A stretch of 64,000 nt of DNA from Alphaproteobacteria bacterium (GCA_028289425.1 JANQPL010000017.1:186001-250000); one strand, 5' to 3'; positions 19,142 to 29,363 are shown, counted from the stretch's first letter. The notes: a model not told the origin generated them from the letters alone. Program-made: numbers and translations.

Positions 19142-20317
19142 TTGCGCATTCTGGGTGGAGAGGGAAAAGGGCCGGTGACAAATCCAGGCGCTGGGGGCGC
19201 GCCATCTTTCGAAGAAGTGGCAGGCCGAGCGGGGTTTTATGCTGCGCGCGGAAACTGGACCGTGTCCCATATCGCGGATTTGGATGGTCACCTCCGACGA
19301 TTGAGGCCCCCTCAGGCGAGAAAAGTCGAAATCGATCTTTCAGACGTGACCGCGCTCGATACGGCAGGTGCGTGGCTGTTCCACCGCACTGCGAAGGTCT
19401 TTCGCGAAGGAAACGCCCAGGCCGAATTCACCGGCGCGTCAGAGTCGCATCGCATCCTTCTCGATGAAGTCGCCCGGAATGACGAACCTTGCGACATTGA
19501 ACCGCCGCGCCGGAATTTCGTTATCCAGATCTTGGATCGGATCGGCCGCGGGGCTGCCTCCATGTGGGAACAGGCTGTCAGCATCACTGGATTTTTCGGG
19601 CTTATTTTGGTCGTGATGGCGCGCACCATTGTGCAGCCCAAACGCCTGCGTGTGACCTCCATGGTGCACCACATGGAAGAGGCAGGATGGAACGCCATAC
19701 CCATCGTGACGTTGTTGACCTTTCTCATTGGCGCGGTCCTGGCCTATCAGGGGTCGGTGCAGCTTCGAAATTTTGGTGCCGAAGTCTTCACCGTGGATCT
19801 CATCGCCATTTCTATTCTGAGGGAGATCGGGGTCCTCATTACGGCAATCATCGTGGCCGGCCGATCGGGCAGCGCGTTCACTGCGCAAATCGGCTCCATG
19901 AAGGTTCACGAGGAAGTGGATGCCATGCAGACACTCGCGCTCGACCCGATCGAGATGTTGGTGGTGCCGCGCGTTCTTGCGTTGGTTTTTATGCTGCCAT
20001 TGCTGGTCTTTGGCGCCGACCTTGCGGGGATCGCCGGCGGCGCTTTGGTGGCTTGGACATCGCTTGGTATCTCGCCCACCATGTTCCTCAACCGCTTTCT
20101 GGAAACCACGGACCTGGTTCAGTTTTGGATTGGTATCATCAAGGCCCCCTTCTTCGCCTTTCTCATCGCCATGGTGGGCTGTTACGAAGGGCTGAAGGTG
20201 GAAGGCAGTGCTGAATCCGTCGGCCAGCGCACGACCCAATCTGTCGTGGAATCCATCTTCTTGGTGATCATCGCCGACGCACTTTTCTCCATCTTCTTTG
20301 TTGAAATTGGATGGTAG
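19142..20317 (+). CDS. mlaE: MlaE family permease with N-terminal STAS (MlaB-like) domain
   Basis: STAS motif VEIDLSDVTALDTAGAWLFH, then MlaE core FLIGAVLAYQGSVQLRNFGAEVFTVDLIAISILREIGVLITAIIVAGRSGSAFTAQIGSMKVHEEVDAM. Start codon uncertain (TTG at 19142 or GTG at 19175). Confidence 0.9.
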   Translation: MRILGGEGKGPVTNPGAGGAPSFEEVAGRAGFYAARGNWTVSHIADLDGHLRRLRPPQARKVEIDLSDVTALDTAGAWLFHRTAKVFREGNAQAEFTGASESHRILLDEVARNDEPCDIEPPRRNFVIQILDRIGRGAASMWEQAVSITGFFGLILVVMARTIVQPKRLRVTSMVHHMEEAGWNAIPIVTLLTFLIGAVLAYQGSVQLRNFGAEVFTVDLIAISILREIGVLITAIIVAGRSGSAFTAQIGSMKVHEEVDAMQTLALDPIEMLVVPRVLALVFMLPLLVFGADLAGIAGGALVAWTSLGISPTMFLNRFLETTDLVQFWIGIIKAPFFAFLIAMVGCYEGLKVEGSAESVGQRTTQSVVESIFLVIIADALFSIFFVEIGW

Positions 20318-21108
20318 AAATGGGGCGTAGTGCATTGCACCAGAACATTATTTCGGTTCGCGGTCTGCGAACTCAGTTTGGGTCTCACGTGGTTCACGAC
20401 CATTTGGACCTGGACGTTCGCCGGGGCGAAGTGATCGGCATTGTGGGTGGTTCGGGCACCGGGAAGTCGGTGCTGCTCAAAGCCATCACCGGTCTTTTAA
20501 CGCCCGCCGCGGGTCAAATCGAGGTGTTCGGCGTGGATCTGACGGCGTTGCCGGATGATGAGAGACGCCAGCAAGAGCGCCGTTGGGGTGTGCTTTTTCA
20601 GGATGGGGCGCTTTTCTCTTCGCTCACGGTGGCACAGAACATTCAAGTCCCGCAGCGCGAACATCTCAAACTGCCCCAGGAACTGATGGACGAACTTGCA
20701 GCAATCAAGATCCGAATGGTTGGTCTGCCGGCCGATGCGGGGGCAAAGTTTCCGTCGGAATTGTCAGGCGGCATGCGCAAACGATCCGGACTTGCCCGGG
20801 CTCTGTCTCTTGATCCTGAAATCGTCTTTCTGGACGAGCCGACGGCGGGGCTCGATCCCATCGGCGCGGCCGCCTTCGATCAACTCATAAAGAAGTTGCA
20901 ACAAACTCTTGGTTTAACTGTGTTTATGGTCACGCACGATTTGGACAGCCTCTATGCGATCTGCGACCGGATAGCCGTGCTGGCGGAAAAACGTGTTATC
21001 GTCGTGGGGACGATGGACGACATGATGGCTCATGATCATCCATGGATCCGAGAGTACTTCCACGGACCAAGGTCGCGGGCAGCACAGCATTCATTAGGGA
21101 AGGCTTAA
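20311..21108 (+). CDS. mlaF: MlaF family ABC transporter ATP-binding protein
   Basis: Walker A GGSGTGKSVLL, signature LSGGMRKRSGLARAL, Walker B IVFLDEPTAGLDPIGA. Confidence 0.93.
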   Translation: MVEMGRSALHQNIISVRGLRTQFGSHVVHDHLDLDVRRGEVIGIVGGSGTGKSVLLKAITGLLTPAAGQIEVFGVDLTALPDDERRQQERRWGVLFQDGALFSSLTVAQNIQVPQREHLKLPQELMDELAAIKIRMVGLPADAGAKFPSELSGGMRKRSGLARALSLDPEIVFLDEPTAGLDPIGAAAFDQLIKKLQQTLGLTVFMVTHDLDSLYAICDRIAVLAEKRVIVVGTMDDMMAHDHPWIREYFHGPRSRAAQHSLGKA

Positions 21109-21168
21109 CGAGGGCTCGGGGTAGATGGCGGCGAGAATCTGCGTTGACGCGGAAGGGGTGTTACGGTT

Positions 21169-22113
21169 GTGGAAATAAGAGCGAACTACGTTCTCATCGG
21201 TCTGTTTTCGATTGCCTGTGTCTTCGCGGCGTTTCTGTTTGTCCTGTTGTTGGCGAAGCAGCAGTTCGATCGCGAGTTTGCCTATTACGAAATTCTCTTT
21301 GATGGGGACGTTTCCGGACTCTCCGTCGGTGCCGAGGTCCGATATAACGGCATTTCCGTGGGCGAAGTCCGCACAATCAAGCTCGACCCGGACGATCCGC
21401 GCAAAGTGCGGGTGCTCATTCAGGTTGCCGCCGATACACCCGTCCGGGAAGATTCCGTGGCTTCTTTGGAAGCCCAGCTCCTGACCGGCGTGTCGATTGT
21501 CCAGATAAGCGGTGGTTCTCCGGATAGCCCTCGGCTGACGGCGAAAGCGGGCGAGCGATACCCCGTGCTCAAGTCCCAGAAATCTGGCCTGCAGGAATTG
21601 TTCACAGGTGCCCCGGATCTGATCGCCAAGGCAAATATTCTTGTGGAGCGGCTTGCTGCGGTCGTTGATCGCGAGAACCGCGCCTCCATCGCACAATCCC
21701 TCAAGAATGTTGAGAAGCTCACGCAGGCCTTTGCCGACAACTCGGAGGAACTGAATCAGATCCTCGACAATTTTGCGGCAGCCTCGACAGACATTGCGTC
21801 ATTGGTAAAGCAGTTGGACACGCTTGCAACGACCGCGAATGAGCTCCTTGACGAAGACGCCCGTACCTTGCTGACCGAAGCCGCCCAGGCGGCGCGAAAT
21901 GTGGCGACGCTCGCTGAGGATCTCGACAACGTGGTGGTCGAAAACGAAGAAGCGATTTCAGATTTTTCCAGACAGGGCCTGGCCCAGCTTGGCCGGCTCG
22001 TCACCGAAGCACGGCAGCTGGTGGCAACTTTGGACCGTGTCGCAACCAGGATCGAAAGCGATCCGGCGGCGTTTTTCTTTGGCAATCAAGCGGCGGAGTT
22101 TGAACCCAGATGA
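21169..22113 (+). CDS. mlaD: MlaD/MCE family protein
   Basis: N-terminal TM helix then MCE domain (FDGDVSGLSVGAEVRYNGISVGEVRTIKLDPDDPRKVRVLIQV). Confidence 0.9.
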   Translation: MEIRANYVLIGLFSIACVFAAFLFVLLLAKQQFDREFAYYEILFDGDVSGLSVGAEVRYNGISVGEVRTIKLDPDDPRKVRVLIQVAADTPVREDSVASLEAQLLTGVSIVQISGGSPDSPRLTAKAGERYPVLKSQKSGLQELFTGAPDLIAKANILVERLAAVVDRENRASIAQSLKNVEKLTQAFADNSEELNQILDNFAAASTDIASLVKQLDTLATTANELLDEDARTLLTEAAQAARNVATLAEDLDNVVVENEEAISDFSRQGLAQLGRLVTEARQLVATLDRVATRIESDPAAFFFGNQAAEFEPR

Positions 22114-22886
22114 TGAGGAAAGCCGGCTCACCGAGCCCGACCAGCATTGCGCCGCGCGGGACCATGCCAAAAGTGCGCGTGGGGCTTCTAATTGCCGCGT
22201 TTGGATTGTCTCTTGGCGGATGCGGGCTGTTGAGTTTGCCCGGCACGGGGCCTGCACCTGATCTTTATGATTTGTCGCCGAAGAGCACATTCGAAGAAGG
22301 GCTGCCCACAGCGTCGTACCAATTGGTGGTCGAAGAACCGGTGGCAAGCCGTGCCCTCGATTCCGACCGCATTGCAATCCGCACCTCGCCTTTGGAGCTT
22401 AAATACTATGCGGGCGCGCGTTGGAGTGACCGGGCGCCCAGCCTTGTCCAGACGTTGTTGGTGGAATCATTCGAAAACTCCGGATTGATCGTTGCCGTGG
22501 GGCGCCAGGCCATCGGCCTGCGCGGTGATTATGACCTCAAGCTGGAATTGCGCGAGTTTCATGCGGAATTGTTCAGCGACACCGGCGTGCCGACCATCCG
22601 GACGCGGCTGAATGTAAAGATTATCAAACAGCCGTCGGCGCAGATTATCGCGTCCGAGACGTTTGAACGAACGGCGGACGCGCTCAGCGATTCCGTGCCG
22701 GATGTGGTAAACGCGTTCGACGAGGCCTTGGGCGCGACCATGAAGCGGGTCGTGGGCTGGACGCTCAGGTCCATTGACGCCTATCAGCAGCGTAGAAAGG
22801 CGGAACAGGACGCCCGCCGGACGCTACCGTCGAACGAACAAATCGATGAAGACGGCAATCCGGTTGAGGAGAAGATCGGGCTTTAG
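22110..22886 (+). CDS. ABC-type transport auxiliary lipoprotein (PqiC/LptE-like component)
   Basis: Lipobox-like LSLGGCGLL; LYDLSPKSTF...YYAGARWSDRAPSLVQTLLVESFENSG is typical of this auxiliary family; stop/start overlap with mlaD. Confidence 0.85.
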   Translation: MMRKAGSPSPTSIAPRGTMPKVRVGLLIAAFGLSLGGCGLLSLPGTGPAPDLYDLSPKSTFEEGLPTASYQLVVEEPVASRALDSDRIAIRTSPLELKYYAGARWSDRAPSLVQTLLVESFENSGLIVAVGRQAIGLRGDYDLKLELREFHAELFSDTGVPTIRTRLNVKIIKQPSAQIIASETFERTADALSDSVPDVVNAFDEALGATMKRVVGWTLRSIDAYQQRRKAEQDARRTLPSNEQIDEDGNPVEEKIGL

Positions 22887-22987
22887 GCGGCGCAGCGACC
22901 GGCCATTGTTCAGTCATAATACTCTTTTAGGAAGCGGGCCTCTAAATTGGCGCCGCTTTAATTCATCATTGTTGAGTTGATTGCTTA

Positions 22988-23989
22988 GTGTTCGAGCGTT
23001 TGCTTTTTGTTGCGCGGCCCGCGTTTTATGCTGCTTTTGTCGTGGGGGTCGCCATATCCGCCGCCGGATTGTTCGGCAGCTGGCATGTGGTCTTTGACGC
23101 CACAAATCATTTTCGCCCACATTTCATTCTGTTGTCGCTGATCGGGCTGGCTGCTGCTTGGCCCATCGACCGTGGGCGCGCGGTTCTCGCCGCTTTCGGA
23201 TGTTTAACGCTTAATCTGTTTGCGCTTCAGGTACATCTGGCAAGCGCTGCGCCGGTTGCCGCGGCAGACGCGAAGAATACGATCACGTTGGCGACCTTTA
23301 ACGTTTGGGGGCGCAACGACGATGTCGCGAACATTGAAGCGTTTTTGAGAACGCACGAGCCGGGCGTCATCGTTTTGCAGGAGGTATCCCTTCGCAAAGC
23401 ACAGTTCTTAGAAGACTTGCGGGCGATCTATCCTTATCAGAAGAACTGTGCCGAAGACCTGCATTGCCGGTTGGCCTTGCTCTCGAAACATCCGTTTGAG
23501 GCTGCCGGCACTGTGAGCCGAACCAGCGGAGGCCCCCCAATCATTTGGGCGCAATTTGGGGGACAGGCCAACAATCGCGCTTCTACAACCACTGTTGTGG
23601 GAACGCACTTTCACGTGGCTTTGCCGACCCGAACTCAGTTTCGCGATAAGGAGCGGCTGGTTGATTTCGTGGAGCAGATTGACGGGAACGTCGTCCTGCT
23701 TGGCGATTTCAACGCTACGCCGTGGTCCCATGTCATCGGCGACTTGACGGATCGCACAGGTCTGCGGCCACTTCATCGTTTCTTACCCACCTGGCCTGCT
23801 CAATTCGCGGTGGCGCAGTTTCCCATCGACCTGTTGTTCGTGTCTGCGGGGATCGAAAACCACGGAGTGTGGCGGGGCTCGGCCGGGGGATCGGATCATC
23901 GGCCGGTCATCGCCGAAATTGCATTGCCGGACCAAGTAGACTTTGCGCGTGTTGAAGGGAAAACGCAGGCGGCCGGTCAGCCGAAATAG
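22988..23989 (+). CDS. Endonuclease/exonuclease/phosphatase family protein
   Basis: N-terminal TM segments then TLATFNVWGRNDDVANIEAFLRTHEPGVIVLQEVS...VLLGDFNATPWSHV...GSDHRPVIAEI. Confidence 0.9.
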   Translation: MFERLLFVARPAFYAAFVVGVAISAAGLFGSWHVVFDATNHFRPHFILLSLIGLAAAWPIDRGRAVLAAFGCLTLNLFALQVHLASAAPVAAADAKNTITLATFNVWGRNDDVANIEAFLRTHEPGVIVLQEVSLRKAQFLEDLRAIYPYQKNCAEDLHCRLALLSKHPFEAAGTVSRTSGGPPIIWAQFGGQANNRASTTTVVGTHFHVALPTRTQFRDKERLVDFVEQIDGNVVLLGDFNATPWSHVIGDLTDRTGLRPLHRFLPTWPAQFAVAQFPIDLLFVSAGIENHGVWRGSAGGSDHRPVIAEIALPDQVDFARVEGKTQAAGQPK

Positions 23990-26613
23990 CCGATCGATTG
24001 GCCAAGCAGTAAGTAAACCTTGCCCGTCTGAGAAGCCAGGTATGAGTCCGCGAGCTGATTATCACGGTCTCGCGTCAACGCTTCGTCGAGCAAGCGTTCG
24101 AACTGCCTCACATAGCGATCGGCATTGTCGCGGAATTCCTGATCTTCCCGATACTTTTGTTCGATCCGTTCCGACAGCCCGGTTGTCCGTAGGCTGAGTA
24201 ACCGGTTTGCAAAGACGTTCTTTTCGCCATGCTGATAACGTTGCCACAGCTCAATCGGTGGCGTGTCTTCAAGAAGGTGATCGATATCGATGGCCATAGC
24301 CTGAAGGCTCTCCACAATCGACGCGGACGCTTGCTGAAATTCGCTGTCCCCCAAATGCGTCGGCAGATCGCCAGGCTCTTCCGGTTGCGGCCGAGGCTGT
24401 TCGGCGTCTTCGGCCTCTCTTTCCTCGTCAATTCGGGTGAACAGTGTCTGCCAAAATCCTTTTTCCGGCAGATTGGTGCCCCGACGGCGGGCAAGTTGCT
24501 GCGGGTGTTCGGGTTGTGGCAGTTCGGCCGGGACGTCTTGGTGGGGAAGGGGACTTTCGTCCGCCGGCCAGGGCATGGCGTCGTTGGGTTCGGCGCCACC
24601 GGCATCGTCAGAGGAAGACCACTGACCCCGTTTGAAGACACCTAAGAACTCTTCATCGTCTTGGGCATGGTCGGACCGTACCGGTTCAACGTCTTCGACC
24701 GCGGGTGGCTCTTCGGCGTCTTTGTCCATCATGCCCATATGCATGTCGATCAGCAGCTGGCGGCGCTCTTGTATAGCTGCCTGCAGCTTAGCTGCTTCAT
24801 CCGTCACCGATTGTGCGAGTGCGTTCATCTGCGAGATTTCGGATTTGAACATGTCGCGCAGTCGGGATGCCTCACTCGCAGCCTTGTCGGGGATTTGGGC
24901 GATGCGGTTCTCCACGTCGCGAGACAGGCCCTCCAGCTTTGTTTGAAGCTTACCCGACTGACCTTCCACGACGCCGATGGTTTGGTTGAGTTTGGCGCCG
25001 GCGTCGCCCAGCGCGGTTAGCGCCTTGTCCAGATGAGTGACCAACTCTTCGGCGGACATGCGGGAGTCCTTGATGCGCGCCGTCAGTTTTTCGCTTGCGG
25101 CTTCCGCGGCAGCAGTACTGTCGCCGACGGAACGGTTGATCGCTTCCGCCTGTTCGTGCATGGACCGGCGCACGTCTTCGGCGACTTGGTTGGCCGTGGA
25201 CAGGGCCTCGCGAATGGCTTTGGCCGTATCTTCGCCGATTTCGATGACGGTCGCCGCCTCAACCCGGATCTTCTTGTTGAGGTCTGCGGCCCGTAGCATG
25301 AATTGTGCTGCCGCCTCGTCGCTTTCCGAAATCGCTTCGTTCGCTTTGGCCTTAAACGCGATGGCTGCGTTTTGTGCCGACTTCTCGATGGCCACCGCCG
25401 CCTTGGCGCTGTCCTCGAGCGAGCGTTTGGTTTCCGCCCTGAACTTTTCGCTGGCGTCTCCGGCGCGCGCCATCATGGCGGCAAACGCTTCTTCGAATTT
25501 GTCGCGTGCCTGCCCAAGAGCTTCGTCCAATTGGGTTGATTGGTCCGCTAAGACCTCCGACATGCGGCCCAGGAAATCCCGCTGACGCGTGATCGCACCG
25601 TCGAGGAAGGTTCCCTGGCCCTCTAGCTTGCGGACCATATTGTCCAGGTCGACGCGCTTTTGTTCGTACTTCTGAACCACTTCCTCCGAGCGCTTGGCAA
25701 CCGCATCCGCCACATTATGAAGCTTGTCGTGCTGTTGACTGATCGCGGTTGCTGCATGTTCGGAACCAGCGGACATTGTGTCCAACGCCTTTCGAAATGT
25801 TTCCAAATGGCTGGAAACCAAATCTTCCGTACGCTTCATTTCTTTTTGGGCTTGCAAGCTGGTGTTGGACAAGTCCGCGAGTTTGCCTTCGATCGACTTT
25901 GCGTTTTTCCCCATTTCTTTATGGAGCTTTTCGGCAAAGCTGCTCAGCGACTGTCTTTCTTTTTCCAGATCGGTCTTGATGTCGTTAGTTTGGGCACGAG
26001 CCCTGCGCCCTGCCTCGTCAAGGGCGGCCACTTTCTTCTCCAAAGCGGCTTCCATCTTCTCGACCCGCGCAGATGCAGCATCCAGCGCGAGAGAGATCTT
26101 TTCGATCTGCTGTTCGACAGCGATACCAACGGTGGTCACGTCCTGGGCCGCGCTGTCGCCGGGTCGGGTGAGCCGCTCCGCCATGGAGCGCATGGCATCA
26201 GCACTGCGCCGCAACTTGGTCGACTGGGACACGATGATGGCCATCATCCAAAAGAAGCCGACAGGACCTAGGGCGCCGACCAGTAAGGCCGCAAGCCAAG
26301 CGCTCGGAAAGATCGACAGGACCGGGATTTCTTCGTTGAAGGCATAGATGTAGCCGGCCCAAAGGCCAAGCCAGGAAACAGTAGCAATGAAAGCCCAACC
26401 ATAAGCGCCGACCCATCGGCGGCGGCGTCCCGAAGCCCGTCGCGACTTTCGATCACTTTCCCCATGGGCCTGCTCGCGCACCGCGAGGGCGCGTGCCGTC
26501 GGCTCGGCATCGGCGTCAGTGGGGGCCGATGCATCGGTCCGTTTGTTCACCTTGGTTTCCCGGGCAATACCGCCAAAAGCAGCCGACCCTGTGTCACTGG
26601 AGGCCTGGCTCAC
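23977..26613 (-). CDS. Large coiled-coil protein with two N-terminal TM helices (TipN-like architecture)
   Basis: TM1 GWAFIATVSWLGLWAGYIYAF and TM2 WLAALLVGALGPVGFFWMMAIIV, about 500 residues of coiled coil, and a conserved-looking C-terminal helical domain (IEQKYREDQEFRDNADRYVRQFERLLDEAL...TGKVYLLLGQSIGYFG). Confidence 0.75.
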   Translation of the reverse strand: MSQASSDTGSAAFGGIARETKVNKRTDASAPTDADAEPTARALAVREQAHGESDRKSRRASGRRRRWVGAYGWAFIATVSWLGLWAGYIYAFNEEIPVLSIFPSAWLAALLVGALGPVGFFWMMAIIVSQSTKLRRSADAMRSMAERLTRPGDSAAQDVTTVGIAVEQQIEKISLALDAASARVEKMEAALEKKVAALDEAGRRARAQTNDIKTDLEKERQSLSSFAEKLHKEMGKNAKSIEGKLADLSNTSLQAQKEMKRTEDLVSSHLETFRKALDTMSAGSEHAATAISQQHDKLHNVADAVAKRSEEVVQKYEQKRVDLDNMVRKLEGQGTFLDGAITRQRDFLGRMSEVLADQSTQLDEALGQARDKFEEAFAAMMARAGDASEKFRAETKRSLEDSAKAAVAIEKSAQNAAIAFKAKANEAISESDEAAAQFMLRAADLNKKIRVEAATVIEIGEDTAKAIREALSTANQVAEDVRRSMHEQAEAINRSVGDSTAAAEAASEKLTARIKDSRMSAEELVTHLDKALTALGDAGAKLNQTIGVVEGQSGKLQTKLEGLSRDVENRIAQIPDKAASEASRLRDMFKSEISQMNALAQSVTDEAAKLQAAIQERRQLLIDMHMGMMDKDAEEPPAVEDVEPVRSDHAQDDEEFLGVFKRGQWSSSDDAGGAEPNDAMPWPADESPLPHQDVPAELPQPEHPQQLARRRGTNLPEKGFWQTLFTRIDEEREAEDAEQPRPQPEEPGDLPTHLGDSEFQQASASIVESLQAMAIDIDHLLEDTPPIELWQRYQHGEKNVFANRLLSLRTTGLSERIEQKYREDQEFRDNADRYVRQFERLLDEALTRDRDNQLADSYLASQTGKVYLLLGQSIGYFG

Positions 26614-26780
26614 CGGTTGCCACTATCTTCCTGCATCATTATCTCAAAGAATCACCTGATCGCCATCATTCACAATAGCAGAAGCCGGCGGTTCGGATGT
26701 ACTTTTTGCTGAAGCTGTGAATTGGCTAACTATATGGTCAATAGGCATAAAACGGTATCACATAAGGGGAGACGATCTCC

Positions 26781-27488
26781 GTGGACAACAATCTAATCAT
26801 GCTGGCCTTGGCCGGTTTTCTGTTTTTAGCGCTTCATTTAGGCGTATCTGGGACCCGCTTGCGCGACACGGTCGTCGGCATGATCGGCGAAGGCCCTTAT
26901 ATGGGGCTGTTTTCCCTGGCCTCTCTGGCCGGAATTGTCTGGCTCTCGACGGCCTACAATGCGGCGTCCGCCGAAAGCTATGTCGAGACCTGGGGTCAGC
27001 TGGCCAATCTGCATATTTTGGCGTCGGTGATCATGCTGTTTGCCTTTTTGATCGGTGTACCCGGAATCCTGACCCCCAGCCCAACGGGTGTCGGAGGTGA
27101 AGGACAGCTAGACCAGGAGGAGCCGGCCAAAGGCATGACGCGCATCACGCGTCATCCCTTCTTGTGGGGCACCCTGTTATGGGCATTGGCGCATCTGATG
27201 GTCAACGGGGATCTCGCCTCGCTTCTCATGTTCGGCACATTCATCATCCTGACCTATTTCGGTACGCTATCGATCGATGCCAAGCGGCAACGCAAACTGG
27301 GCGACAAATGGGACGCCTTCGCCGCCAAGACGTCAAACGTGCCGTTCATGGCGATCGCGCAAGGGCGCAACAGCTTGAACATCGGCGAAATCGGCTGGTG
27401 GCGGATCGCGGTGGCGTTGATTTTGTACCTCGTCTTCTTTGGCGCCCATGGCTGGATGTTCGGTGTTATGCCCGACATCATCCGGTAG
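26781..27488 (+). CDS. NnrU family membrane protein
   Basis: TRITRHPFLWGTLLWALAHLMVNGDLASLLMFGTFIILTYFGTLSIDAKRQRKLGDKWDAFAAKTSNVPF. Confidence 0.88.
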   Translation: MDNNLIMLALAGFLFLALHLGVSGTRLRDTVVGMIGEGPYMGLFSLASLAGIVWLSTAYNAASAESYVETWGQLANLHILASVIMLFAFLIGVPGILTPSPTGVGGEGQLDQEEPAKGMTRITRHPFLWGTLLWALAHLMVNGDLASLLMFGTFIILTYFGTLSIDAKRQRKLGDKWDAFAAKTSNVPFMAIAQGRNSLNIGEIGWWRIAVALILYLVFFGAHGWMFGVMPDIIR

Positions 27489-27532
27489 CCGCTCGGCCGA
27501 AAACGCTGATCAACTTTTATTCCGAATACGGC

Positions 27533-27564
27533 GCGTTTTGTGTTTTGACATGAACACAAAACGC
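27533..27564. terminator. Perfect 12-bp inverted repeat downstream of the nnrU-like gene
   Basis: GCGTTTTGTGTT-TTGACATG-AACACAAAACGC; possible intrinsic terminator but no strong U tract. Confidence 0.4.
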
Positions 27565-27811
27565 ATTCTTCCGCATGCGTTGTTCATCCCCTGTTCAGGT
27601 TAGGCACCTGCAGGAGCGCGTAGGGCCCATCCATAGTTTGAGCCTATCGGTTTGATGGGTCGCATTTAATTCAAATGCCTCAAATTAGCCCCAATCGATC
27701 CACACATGAACATCCGAGCGCCAAATTGGTGCCAAGCTTAATTCCTTAATTATTTGGTAGAAGCCGCTCCGTAAGATGTTGGGTGTAGGCGTAGGATGAG
27801 GAACAGAATTA

Positions 27812-28213
27812 ATGACACTGCTCTCTGAAAAAAATCCCGTCGACGTTGTTGAGTCCGTTGAGGCAGCACCGAGCAGATCGATACCCATCGATCTTGACCA
27901 CCTTCATCAGTACACCCTTGGCGACCGCAACCTCGAACGCGAGCTGCTCACCCTGTTTCGTGACCAGGCGAAAATCTATCTAAACAAAATGGATCCGGAC
28001 TGCGATGTGCAAAGCTGGGTCGACACGGCGCACACGCTGAAGGGATCAGCAAAGGGCGTCGGCGCATGGCAGGTAGCGCACTTGGCCGAGACGGCGGAAG
28101 CAATGGCCACTGTCGATTATCGCCAGCGCCAGGACATGATCCACAAGCTCGAGCTTGCCGTCATGCAGGCCAAGCGGTTTATCGACTGTCGCTTGCTGGA
28201 CTGCGCTTCCTAA
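27812..28213 (+). CDS. Hpt domain protein
   Basis: LLTLFRDQAKIYLNKMDPDCDVQSWVDTAHTLKGSAKGVGAWQVAHLAETAEAMA; AHTLKGSA is the Hpt phosphohistidine motif. Confidence 0.87.
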   Translation: MTLLSEKNPVDVVESVEAAPSRSIPIDLDHLHQYTLGDRNLERELLTLFRDQAKIYLNKMDPDCDVQSWVDTAHTLKGSAKGVGAWQVAHLAETAEAMATVDYRQRQDMIHKLELAVMQAKRFIDCRLLDCAS

Positions 28214-28307
28214 ATCGTTTCCGGTAATCGCCGGATCGCTGCGTGTCATTGCGCAGCGCCGCCCGCGTGGCTTAAGGTCTCCCGATCAACAAAAAAGGGA
28301 CCGAAAT

Positions 28308-28904
28308 ATGCCGCGCCTCACCACCCTTGACCGAAAAGACCTTGCCGAATTGGAACCCTTCTTCGAACTCGTCGAAGGGGCCATGGGCTTTGTCCCCAAC
28401 AGTCTTATGACCATGGGGCGCAATCCGGCGCTGGTGAACGCTTTTGGGGGACTTGCAGCTCTGATCCAAGGGCCGGGCAAAGTGCCAGGCGAGCTCAAAG
28501 CGCTCATATCTTTCGTCGCCAGCCGATCCGCCGGTTGCCAATACTGCATGGCCCACACCAGCCATGTGAGTGTGAACCACCCAGGGGCCTCGCGGGAAAA
28601 ATTCGATGCCATTTGGGAATATGAGAAAAGCCCGCTTTTCACCGAAGGCGAACGGGCCGCCTTGCGCGTGGCACAAGGGGCAGGACAAGTCCCCAACGCC
28701 GTGTCGGATCAAGACTTTGACGCGCTTAAGCAGCACTTTGATGAAAATCAAATCGTCGAGATCGTTTCCGTAATCGCGCTGTTCGGGTTTCTCAATCGCT
28801 GGAACGACACGCTTGCAACCGAGCTTGAATCGACGCCCCTGCAATTCGCGGAAAAGAATATCGCGGCCCATGGTTGGCAAGCCGGGAAACACTCCCCAGG
28901 CTAG
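28308..28904 (+). CDS. Carboxymuconolactone decarboxylase/AhpD-like family protein
   Basis: ELKALISFVASRSAGCQYCMAHTSHV contains the CxxC-x3-H AhpD-like motif. Confidence 0.88.
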   Translation: MPRLTTLDRKDLAELEPFFELVEGAMGFVPNSLMTMGRNPALVNAFGGLAALIQGPGKVPGELKALISFVASRSAGCQYCMAHTSHVSVNHPGASREKFDAIWEYEKSPLFTEGERAALRVAQGAGQVPNAVSDQDFDALKQHFDENQIVEIVSVIALFGFLNRWNDTLATELESTPLQFAEKNIAAHGWQAGKHSPG

Positions 28905-29021
28905 CAAGCCCGAAAGTTGACGGAGGCGTCATTTTTTGCTCTAAGGTTTGTGGTTGAATTCCGGCAGTTGGAACCGTAAGACACGGTCCAACAACAAGCT
29001 AAGCCTCATTCACGGAACAAG

Positions 29022-29342
29022 ATGGCGAAAATCACATACATCGAATTCGGTGGCACCGAACACGTGGTCGACGTGGAAAACGGCAACAGCGTCATGGAAG
29101 GGGCGGTCAAAAACTCCATCCCCGGTGTGGACGCTGATTGTGGTGGTGCCTGCGCCTGTTCAACCTGTCATCTCTACATCGACCCGGCATGGATCGAAAA
29201 AGTCGGACCGCCGAAGGAGATGGAAGAAGACATGCTCGATTTCGCGTTCGACGTGAAGGAGAACAGCCGGCTGAGCTGTCAAATTGAAGTCACGGACGAG
29301 TTGGACGGCCTAATCGTTCGGATGCCCGAGCGGCAGTTTTAG
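29022..29342 (+). CDS. [2Fe-2S] ferredoxin (adrenodoxin/P450-partner type)
   Basis: [54 protein letters not shown]-x5-C-x2-C...C pattern. Confidence 0.92.
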   Translation: MAKITYIEFGGTEHVVDVENGNSVMEGAVKNSIPGVDADCGGACACSTCHLYIDPAWIEKVGPPKEMEEDMLDFAFDVKENSRLSCQIEVTDELDGLIVRMPERQF

Positions 29343-29363
29343 CGTTTTTGGAAACAATCCAAG

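Noticed and set aside
19439-20335. 298-aa minus-strand ORF
   Set aside because: Antisense to mlaE; His/Asp-rich shadow translation.
27565-27811. Possible ncRNA in the AT-rich intergenic region before the Hpt gene
   Set aside because: No recognisable RNA family or strong extended secondary structure by eye; would need RNA-seq or a covariance search.
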